Part shown: in pieces, positions 57,617 to 64,000 of the stretch
Layout: each line of letters starts with the position of its first letter
Numbering within the stretch: the first letter of the stretch is position 1
Assembly: GCA_903994455.1 (NCBI GenBank)
Contig: CAJEXI010000005.1
Location: 59,891 to 123,890 of the forward strand
DNA length: 64,000 nucleotides
Reading direction: 5' to 3'
From: an uncultured Chlorobiaceae bacterium
Lineage (GTDB): Bacteria > Bacteroidota > Chlorobiia > Chlorobiales > Chlorobiaceae
Made by a program: the position numbers and the translations under genes
Notes under the pieces: generated by a model
Told to the model about the DNA's origin: nothing
The model's input: only the letters and a program-made list of their open reading frames with translations
Database searches by the model: none

Positions 57617-58831
57617 TTAATAAAGAAACCCGAAAAGCCACAGCGGAATTTTGTTCTGAAATCCTGTTTCGATATCGTCAGCGACAACAAAGCTCTTCTC
57701 AACCCTGCTGATTTGGTTGAACCCCTTCCCTTTTCCGCCTATTTCAAAGGTGTATTCTGACTTGACGATAAAATCCCCTTTGGCTGACAACTCAATGGTG
57801 TTTTCAACAAGACCGGGGTGGAGGGCGGTGGCGTTGCGCAGTTGATTGACGAAGAAGAGTTCCCGCAAGGTGCCTGTATTGACTGTTTCAGCAATGGCAT
57901 ACATAAGGTTGCTGTTTTCAAGGTAAATCTTGTCGGGCCTGGTCAACACCTCATACCCACGCCCCTGACTGCGCACCAGATTCAGCAGCCTTGCATCCTG
58001 CAGATTCTCCAGATATTCGTAGAGACGTGGCCGCGATATATCGGTTGCCTCTGCCAGCTTTGAAATGTTCGGAGTAAAGGGAACGCTTGTCGCCAGAAGG
58101 TAGAGCAGCTTTTTGAGTTTTGAAATCTGCCGCGCTTCGATGCGATTCACCAAAGGAAGATCAACTTCAAGAATGTGGTTGATAACCTCCCGAAGGCGAA
58201 AGAGATAGGTGCCCGGACTCTCCAGAAAGAAGGGATAGTAGCCGATCTGCTGGTAATCACGAAAGAGTCGGCGAACCGTTATCTCGCTGCAGAGGGTTTC
58301 GGCAATCTGGCGATGCCCTGAAAGAATCTCTTCCAGAGAATACGCAGGGTACTCCTTGTTCCAGGTGAAATTGACATACTCACGAAAAGAGAGACCGTGC
58401 AGGTTGAAGATGATGGCTCGTCGGCTTAAATCCGCCTTTTGTTTTGAAATCTGCAAAAGGCTTGAGCCTGAAAAAACAACCTTCAGCTTTGGAAAGGAGT
58501 CGTATATCGCCTTGATGTCAACCGACCATTCAGGGTATTTGTGAATCTCGTCCACCAAAAGAAGTTCACCGCCAAACTGATAAAACTCCCGCGCAAACTC
58601 GAAAAGGTTATGCGCCTGAAAGTAGGGACTGTCAACCGAAATATAGAGCGCCCGATCAGTGTCACCATACCGCTCCCTGACGTGCTGCAACATCAAGGTT
58701 GTCTTTCCCGTACCCCGCGCCCCAAGAATCCCGATACAGCGCTCATTCCACTCAATACGGCTGTAGAGGTATCGCTTTACCGCGCTTACTGATGCAATGA
58801 GCCGATGCTGTTCGTTGAAAAAGTTTTCCAT
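57617..58831 (-). CDS. AAA ATPase with DUF4143
   Basis: 404 residues from ATG 58831. Walker A GILGARGTGKTTL (35-47), Walker B LLLVDEIHKYP (D94-E95), arginine-sensor region VFSGSSLLQ, winged helix (LAEATDISRPRLYEYLENLQ) and C-terminal DUF4143-type nuclease-like domain ending IPLWLFGFLY. Complete, despite lying between two rearrangement scars. Biological role unknown. Confidence 0.88.
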   Translation of the reverse strand: MENFFNEQHRLIASVSAVKRYLYSRIEWNERCIGILGARGTGKTTLMLQHVRERYGDTDRALYISVDSPYFQAHNLFEFAREFYQFGGELLLVDEIHKYPEWSVDIKAIYDSFPKLKVVFSGSSLLQISKQKADLSRRAIIFNLHGLSFREYVNFTWNKEYPAYSLEEILSGHRQIAETLCSEITVRRLFRDYQQIGYYPFFLESPGTYLFRLREVINHILEVDLPLVNRIEARQISKLKKLLYLLATSVPFTPNISKLAEATDISRPRLYEYLENLQDARLLNLVRSQGRGYEVLTRPDKIYLENSNLMYAIAETVNTGTLRELFFVNQLRNATALHPGLVENTIELSAKGDFIVKSEYTFEIGGKGKGFNQISRVEKSFVVADDIETGFQNKIPLWLFGFLY

Positions 58832-58848
58832 AGCAACTATCCTGCGCT

Positions 58849-58874
58849 TATTTGTAAAACTGATTTTACAAATA
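58849..58874. promoter_or_regulatory. 11-bp palindrome upstream of the DUF4143 ATPase
   Basis: TATTTGTAAAA and TTTTACAAATA are perfect arms around CTGA, centred 30 bp upstream of the start codon. A likely operator or promoter element of the ATPase gene. Confidence 0.6.
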
Positions 58875-59068
58875 TACAGAATAAATGGAAAAAGCGGCAA
58901 CTACTGTTACAACAGCAAATAAGCAATGAGTTGTATCAATGGGTGTGTTCAACGATTTTCTGAACCAGACGGTACAGCGGTAAATCATGGTACAATGCCA
59001 TACCACAAAATTATTTTTGACAGGGGGCGAGCCACCTGTACCCCGCTAATTGCTGAATAGATAAATGG

Positions 59069-59287
59069 TTAAAAAGCACGCACCGCCCGAACACGCCATA
59101 GGGCACCCTTGCCGTTGGCGTTCTTGTTGGTTGGTGTTCCATAAGTCAGTTTTAATTCCAACCGGGCAGCTAAAGCTTCTATTCTGGCATGGGTATCTGA
59201 AACATATTTTGCAAGATCATGCTCAGCTCTATCGTCCAAAATTTTTTGGGTTTTGACTTTTTCAATCAGAAGCTCATTATCATTCAT
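59069..59287 (-). CDS. Antitoxin of PIN pair
   Basis: 72 residues, same N-terminal 55 residues as the gene at 43882 but with a longer basic C-terminus (NKNANGKGALWRVRAVRAF). It overlaps the PIN toxin end by 8 bp. Confidence 0.72.
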   Translation of the reverse strand: MNDNELLIEKVKTQKILDDRAEHDLAKYVSDTHARIEALAARLELKLTYGTPTNKNANGKGALWRVRAVRAF

Positions 59288-59738
59288 CAGGTTTCTCCGA
59301 AAATAATTCTAATGGGGTGACAATTTCCGGTGTCAGCAGGTTCAATCGGGCATTTATCACACGAATATGATGGCGTTTGTTGGCATTCGCCAAGTGATTG
59401 CAATTCCAGGTTAACAAAAAATCAATTTTATAGAACGAGGCATAAGCCAAATGCAAGGCATCCCCCTTGAGGGCGCATGGCATAAGATAATTATACAGGT
59501 AGATTTGAGCTATATCAACTATTTGCGCATCAGGCGTCAAGAGCGGAATTCCAGTCACAAATGTCAAAAGTTCCTGTTTATTTTGGTAATGACCTTCGCT
59601 GATTTCGTCAAGCGTTGCCTCCGATGCCCAAACATTATAATTACGAGACTCTTCATTCCACCATTTCCGGGTGACTTCGATATGCAACCTGATGCTCTCG
59701 CGCTCATCAAACAGATAGCTGGGAATGGTGGTGTCTTC
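59280..59738 (-). pseudogene. PIN toxin lacking its first codons
   Basis: The frame reads EDTTIPSYLFDERESIRLHI, then WASEATLDEISEGHYQ and LKGDALHLAYASFYKIDFLLT, ending LLTWNCNHLANANKRHHIRV and a tail. The first few residues, including the start codon, are replaced at 59739-59755 by cco sequence with an in-frame TGA. A TTG at 59687 could start a shorter product, but that would lack the first acidic residue of the active site. Confidence 0.8.
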
Positions 59739-59754
59739 GGTTCAAAGCGGCGAC

Positions 59755-59934
59755 ACAAGCTCTACGCGATGTTTTTCCTTCATCAGGCAGAACCTTGTCT
59801 GGGCCTTTTCGTATAATCTCATAGCACTACCACTTGCCGTGTCGGGGGTGCTGCACCCCATCATCTCCGCACTGCTGATGGTGACCAGCTCCCTTGTTGT
59901 GGTAAGCAACTCCCTGCGGCTGAAAAACCTGTGA
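59755..59934 (+). pseudogene. ccoI 3' fragment
   Basis: The last 60 codons of ccoI (TSSTRCFSFIRQNLVWAFSY to SLRLKNL), matching 33093-33272. The fusion point lies inside a PIN toxin gene. Confidence 0.9.
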
Positions 59935-59944
59935 CCAAGCAACC

Positions 59945-60145
59945 ATGAGCACCACCTTTTACCTGATCGGCATCGGTTTTTTTGTCGGTGTCGCCGCATG
60001 GTTTCTCTTTATCTGGGCCGTCAAAAGCGGCCAGTTCGATGACCCCGAAGCGCCGAAATACCGGATGCTTGACGATGACGACGAGCCAGCAAAAGCGGCA
60101 AAGCCCCCAAGGCTCAGAACGCCCGCAAAGAGGAAGAGCCCATGA
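59945..60145 (+). CDS. ccoS: CcoS paralogue
   Basis: 66 residues; differs from the copy at 33283 in three residues near the C-terminus (AKPPRLRTPAKRKSP). Probably functional if transcribed; the rest of the oxidase cluster is absent here. Confidence 0.88.
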   Translation: MSTTFYLIGIGFFVGVAAWFLFIWAVKSGQFDDPEAPKYRMLDDDDEPAKAAKPPRLRTPAKRKSP

Positions 60146-60819
60146 GCAGCGCTCCCCTTCTCGCCATGCTTCTCTCCGGACTTGCCGGAGGATTCGGCCA
60201 CTGCATCAGCATGTGCGGGCCGGTGGTCGCCGCCTTCACCGTCGGCGAAACCCGGCAGGGAGTGCTTCACCACCTGCTCTACAACCTCGGGCGAATCACC
60301 ACCTACACCATCCTCGGCGCCCTTGTCGGCCTCTCCGGCTCATTCCTTTTCCTTACCGCCTCCATCGAGCAGCTCCAGCGCACCATCATGATCATTGCCG
60401 GTCTCTCCATCATCCTCATGCGCCTCTCCACCGCAGAGTGGCTGCCACGAAGCTCCTCAACCAGAAGCTGCACTCCCGGCAACTCACTCATCCAAAAGAT
60501 CATGACCCTCTTCAAAGCCCCACGCTCCATCGGCGCTTACTACCCCATGGGCATCGTCCTCGGCTTTCTCCCCTGCGGCCTCACCTACACCGCCCTCCTC
60601 ACCGCCGCCCGCGCCGCCATGGAGGCACCTCACCCCTTTGCGGGAATGCTCCAGGGTGCCCTGATGATGATGCTCTTCGGCATCGGCACCGCGCCAGCAC
60701 TAATTCTGGTAGGGAAGGTGGTGAATAGCATCAGCGGAAGAATGCGGAGGAGGTTTTACAGGGTGGCCAGTGTGATTATGATTGCGACGGGGGTTTGGTT
60801 TGTGGTGGGGGGGTTTTAG
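60142..60819 (+). CDS. SafE/TauE-type membrane protein, paralogue
   Basis: 225 residues, about nine substitutions relative to 33480; the FGHCISMCGPVV and GFLPCGLTYTALL motifs are kept. Overlaps ccoS by 4 bp. Confidence 0.85.
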   Translation: MSSAPLLAMLLSGLAGGFGHCISMCGPVVAAFTVGETRQGVLHHLLYNLGRITTYTILGALVGLSGSFLFLTASIEQLQRTIMIIAGLSIILMRLSTAEWLPRSSSTRSCTPGNSLIQKIMTLFKAPRSIGAYYPMGIVLGFLPCGLTYTALLTAARAAMEAPHPFAGMLQGALMMMLFGIGTAPALILVGKVVNSISGRMRRRFYRVASVIMIATGVWFVVGGF

Positions 60820-60823
60820 ATGG

Positions 60824-60842
60824 TTAGGAATTTGCGTATTAT
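60824..60842 (+). repeat. Module-boundary motif, copy 8
   Basis: TTAGGAATTTGCGTATTAT. The cco duplication ends at its last base. Confidence 0.8.
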
Positions 60843-60878
60843 CAGCCATAGACGTCATATCCTCTATGTTTTAAGACG

Positions 60879-61151
60879 ATGAATGATGTTATGTTACCAC
60901 TAACTCAACACGCTAAACATAAAATCGCCATCTATGGGATATCTGAACAGGATATTGCCACTGGATTATCTGAAACATTTTTGGAGTGTGAAGATGTTAT
61001 CGAAAAATCAGGCATCAAAGGATTTATCATTCGATCGTTACCATTTATTGCAGTCATATCAAATGAAACCAATAAAATTATAACGGTTTATAGAACTGAT
61101 AGTACAACTATCAATAACAGAAGGAAAAGTGGACGATGGGATTGTCAATAA
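60879..61151 (+). CDS. DUF4258-like protein
   Basis: 90 residues. LTQHAKHKIAIYGISEQDIA and IIRSLPFIAVISNETNKIIT VYRT-type ending match DUF4258, a RelE-fold family of likely toxins. It overlaps the next gene by 16 bp. Confidence 0.75.
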   Translation: MNDVMLPLTQHAKHKIAIYGISEQDIATGLSETFLECEDVIEKSGIKGFIIRSLPFIAVISNETNKIITVYRTDSTTINNRRKSGRWDCQ

Positions 61152-61363
61152 ACACTACAGGACTTGAAAAAACTGTCGATCCTGAAACTGGCAGTATTTT
61201 ATTTTATCGTAAAAATTTTTCAGGAATCCCCGAACAAGTAGTACATGGCGATGGCTTTACTATTGAATTAAGCGGCAATAAAGTTGTACTGATTGATATT
61301 TACAACACGGATTTGCTGTTATCAAAATTAGCAGATGAAGCAATTGCTGCAAAAGCATCGTGA
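61136..61363 (+). CDS. Partner of DUF4258, DUF2283-like antitoxin
   Basis: 75 residues, beta-rich (GDGFTIELSGNKVVLIDIYN). DUF2283 proteins often pair with DUF4258; assignment is by pairing and weak similarity. Confidence 0.55.
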   Translation: MGLSINTTGLEKTVDPETGSILFYRKNFSGIPEQVVHGDGFTIELSGNKVVLIDIYNTDLLLSKLADEAIAAKAS

Positions 61364-61384
61364 TTATTATAAACCGATCACGAA

Positions 61385-61566
61385 GCAGGCTTTGCTGAAT
61401 AAGTGCCAAAAACAGGGTTAATGAAATATTTCCGTATATCAGCGCAAAGAAAACGCCTGAAATAGGCAAAAACCCTTGCACATGAGAACGCAGTCATGTA
61501 GAAGCGGAAGTTCATGCAGCTCACCTTGGTTGATGATTTTTACCTTCCATTTGAAGGAAAACTGCA
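61385..61566 (+). mobile_element. Left end of a broken insertion sequence
   Basis: A non-coding end (beginning near GGCTTTGCTGAATAAGTGCC) is followed at 61515 by ATG and the transposase opening MQLTLVDDFYLPFEGKLHTE then NRWGKD, like IS1182/IS5-type transposases (LPFxGKLxxxNRW). After about 25 codons it joins unrelated sequence. Confidence 0.65.
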
Positions 61567-61838
61567 TACTGAAAATCGGTGGGGTAAAGACCGCAGTAAT
61601 CCAACGGTCGCGGAAAGGTACCGGGTTTGACTACTGGCTTGGAGACGACGCAGATATGCTTTTTCAAAATAAGGCACGACTTGAGATTTCCGGTATCAGG
61701 CATGGAAACCAAAATTCTGTTAAGACTCGAGTTAGGGAGAAGCTTAAACAAACCGAGATATCTGACGAAACAGAATTACCTGCCTATGTTGTAGTCGTTG
61801 AGTTTGGCCTACCCGTTGCAGAAGTGAGGCAGAGATGA
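61567..61838 (+). pseudogene. Hypothetical gene, 5' part lost to IS
   Basis: Reads FDYWLGDDADMLFQNKARLE and a tail ending VVEFGLPVAEVRQR. No start of its own; overlaps the next gene by 4 bp (ATGA), so the two formed an operon. Not recognised. Confidence 0.55.
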
Positions 61839-62944
61839 ATAACGCAAATGAACTCCATAATCAGTCCATGGGCAAAGCCGAGCTTGCACTTCTGGCACGT
61901 ATGCGTGGTGAACATGAGACTGCCGACAGTTTATTTATGGAGTCGCTTCGGCTTGAAATGGAAGCAATTGAAGTGATTGACCAATTACCTTACACTGAGC
62001 CGAATTACTCTATTCTCCACCGCAGTGCTGCCACGCTCGCTCTTGACTGCAACGATCTGCGTACAGCAGAAAAAATGATCAGTAAAGCACTTGCTCACGA
62101 TCCGCCTGCGCAAATATCAGATGAACTTCGCGACTTATTCGAACAAGTCCAGTTCAACCGACACCTCAAGCTACGCGGAATAACCTTAGCCGAAGACGAA
62201 CTGCAAATGAGTTTGGCAGGTCAGGCTGTAGGATTTGGCCTCGTGCACAGTAATGAGTTCCTTCAACGGGTTGATGATGCTTCGAAAATCATATACAGGA
62301 TCGTGGAACGCCAGAGAAATAGGCCTTTTCGAGAAAAGGGGCGTATGCAAAAACTCATCAAGAACGATTATGAGTTGTTTTTGTCTGTTCCGCGAACATC
62401 GAGTTTTGCGGTTACCTTGAAACTGGGGCATCCCTTTAATCAACCAAAATTGCCAGGTTTTGCGGACACTTTTGAAATTGTTGATGAATTCATGACTCTT
62501 ATGGGTTTTGTCAACAAAGGCGATTATTCAGCAATTGAATCGCGAATTCCTGATCCCGCATACAGAATTAATTTTGTGCAGTTAGCTAAGCGTCTTGCGC
62601 CAGATGGGGAGAAGGTTAAAGTTGTCGGATTCACTTCTATTCATAAAGGGCGGGAGACATTTGTTGAAGTTACTCGCCCCAAGGCACGGATTCTTAGTCC
62701 CGCATCGAAGCCTGCGAAACCATCAGAGTTGATAATTGTTAAAGGAGTCTTGCGATTTGCAGATGCCACGCAAAGAGATAGCGGACATATTAGGGTGGTC
62801 GATGTGAACAACAATACTCATAAAGTGAAGGTACCTGAGGGTATGATGAACGACATTGTAAAACCATTGTGGGACACGACAGTGCTTATTAAAGGTTGGA
62901 TGGATGGGAGCTATCTTCTCCTTGAAGATATTGAAGAACAATAG
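61835..62944 (+). CDS. Hypothetical protein with helical-repeat N-terminus
   Basis: 369 residues. The first 110 residues are TPR-like helices (ALLARMRGEHETADSLFMES; DCNDLRTAEKMISKALAHDP). The C-terminal 80 residues are beta-rich (LIIVKGVLRFADATQRDSGH). No family recognised. It is coupled to the truncated gene upstream. Confidence 0.7.
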   Translation: MNNANELHNQSMGKAELALLARMRGEHETADSLFMESLRLEMEAIEVIDQLPYTEPNYSILHRSAATLALDCNDLRTAEKMISKALAHDPPAQISDELRDLFEQVQFNRHLKLRGITLAEDELQMSLAGQAVGFGLVHSNEFLQRVDDASKIIYRIVERQRNRPFREKGRMQKLIKNDYELFLSVPRTSSFAVTLKLGHPFNQPKLPGFADTFEIVDEFMTLMGFVNKGDYSAIESRIPDPAYRINFVQLAKRLAPDGEKVKVVGFTSIHKGRETFVEVTRPKARILSPASKPAKPSELIIVKGVLRFADATQRDSGHIRVVDVNNNTHKVKVPEGMMNDIVKPLWDTTVLIKGWMDGSYLLLEDIEEQ

Positions 62945-63366
62945 TCTCGAACCTGCCCTTGCGGTAGTAACCGGGATACAAAAGCAGAGCAATTACTTCA
63001 GCTTAATCCATCTTCGGTTACAGAATTTAACAATATGAAGCAACCAATTGATCCATTTAATAGCTTTTCATGCTGCTGCTTGAATACCGTAAGCGACACA
63101 ATCACAAAAGCGGTTTCTGTATCACGCATATGATTAATAGCTTAATAATCAGCCTTATTATTGCTGGAATAGGAGCATTGATAAAATTTCTTGATCGAAA
63201 AGGTTACTTCCACGTACTATTCAATCAGGCTATGTTTCATATAGCTCCTCCAATAACTTGCGATCAAAAGCTATCAATAAAAGCAATCACAAAACTTCAA
63301 GCACATCTTATCAGAATATTGGTAAAAGACCAGAACAATTTTGGTCGTCATCAAGGACAATACGGA
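62945..63366 (+). other. Short unassigned stretch with a possible truncated membrane ORF
   Basis: A frame from ATG 63130 encodes one TM helix (MINSLIISLIIAGIGALIKF) and then runs into the HEAT fragment at 63367. It may be the start of a small membrane protein cut by rearrangement. Nothing else recognised. Confidence 0.35.
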
Positions 63367-63592
63367 ATCGTGGGTACTTGCCCGAACTGGCAATTTCAAT
63401 CCATCAGAGATAGTCATTGAGAACGATGAGAATTTGAGAAAATGGCTGACCTACATCATCGGCTATGGTAAAGACAAGTTCGTTCAGAGCGATATTGAAG
63501 CTATCTGCCATACTGATCCGCAAGTCTATTTTGCCGCAAGTGTGTTGTGGCAGATAGTGGCAAGCTGGGTTAACGACCTAAAGGAATATTGA
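63367..63592 (+). pseudogene. HEAT-repeat gene, 3' 75 codons
   Basis: Matches 37169-37394 (SWVLARTGNFNPSEIVIEND to WVNDLKEY stop) with a few substitutions, abruptly starting after unrelated DNA. Confidence 0.9.
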
Positions 63593-63890
63593 TGATGCAG
63601 AGTACACCGCTTTACCATACGGCCAAAGGAGAAGCTTATGTCGGCAATTCTCTTGAACTTCTCGCAGAGTTGCCAGACAATTGCATTGACTTGGTTATGA
63701 CATCCCCCCCTTTGCACTTCGGCGCCAAAAGAGTTACGGCAATGTTGAGGAAACGGAATACGTCCAGTGGATTAAGCCATTCGGCCAGGAGGTTTTCCGG
63801 GTTCTCAAGGAGAGCGGAAGTTTCGTTCTTGATTTGGGCGGAGCATATCGTTCTGGTGTTCCGTCACGTTCCCTGTACAACTTCCGGGTC
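63592..63890 (+). pseudogene. N4-cytosine methylase 5' fragment, frameshifted
   Basis: The first roughly 100 codons. The C run encoding TSPPF has seven C instead of eight, so the frame is lost at motif IV (TSPPLHFGAK). The fragment breaks off after NFRV-coding sequence at 63890; the last 110 bp are AT-rich and unassigned. Confidence 0.88.
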
Positions 63891-64000
63891 AGCAATTCCC
63901 GATTTGGCTCGCACCCCTTGAATTCATTGGTGTTTAAAATTTGACTTTCGTAACATTTTGAGTATCAAAATATATTTTTTTGTATATTTCTGAAAACTGT

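Noticed and set aside
34162..60842. Classical integron with attC sites
   Set aside because: The repeated 19-bp site lacks the GTTRRRY core and the long imperfect palindrome of attC, and no integrase is in the window.
1..64000. CRISPR array, tRNA or rRNA genes
   Set aside because: No regularly spaced repeats and no cloverleaf-like or rRNA-like sequence were recognised in the intergenic regions.

Overview
The window looks like the chromosome of a green sulfur bacterium (Chlorobiaceae, Chlorobium/Pelodictyon type). This is an inference from gene content and protein style, not a proof. A SucB-type E2 with LpdA and a cbb3 oxidase cluster would suit a member that meets oxygen.

Region 1 (1-25 kb) is ordinary core chromosome: the 3' end of sucB and lpdA; two minus-strand hydrogenase-maturation operons (hypA-hypB-hypF and hypC-hypD-hypE) separated by a probable terminator; pyrB; an outer-membrane DUF1207-like protein; a NUDIX hydrolase; a porin-like protein; a universal stress protein; an MHS-type symporter with a small membrane partner; uvrC; then a tight plus-strand run (TPR protein, aroE, lspA, tatD, TPR/TM protein, cyclophilin, yggS, purine nucleoside phosphorylase, mtnA).

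Region 2 (25-34.2 kb) is a cbb3 oxidase cluster, ccoN-O-Q-like-P-G, then ccoH, a secreted FixH/YtkA-like protein, ccoI, ccoS and a SafE/TauE-type membrane protein. A PIN toxin-antitoxin pair plus an orphan antitoxin have been inserted between ccoG and ccoH. CcoP has a single haem motif.

Region 3 (34.2-64 kb) is a rearranged defence and toxin-antitoxin island. It holds a HEPN-motif protein; a HEAT-repeat/nuclease-like protein coupled to an M.PvuII-like N4-cytosine methyltransferase; a second methyltransferase with an adjoining endonuclease; antitoxin/DUF2442, RelB/ParE, zeta, UPF0175/DUF3368, RhuM, VapBC, AbiE-type, DUF4143 ATPase, PIN and DUF4258 modules. A block of about 5.1 kb occurs twice with an offset of 9,357 bp and appears identical. 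The methyltransferase gene recurs as fragments at three more places and as still smaller scars. Pieces of a type I hsdM and hsdR lie on both sides of the island and as scars inside it. The distal cco genes (3' ccoI, ccoS, safE) recur at 59.8-60.8 kb.

A short sequence, TTTGAAATTTGCGTATTAT or a close variant, occurs eight times in the island, always between modules and in the same orientation. One copy coincides with the end of the cco duplication. This cassette-like organisation is the most unusual feature of the window. No tRNA, rRNA, CRISPR array or intact insertion sequence was recognised.
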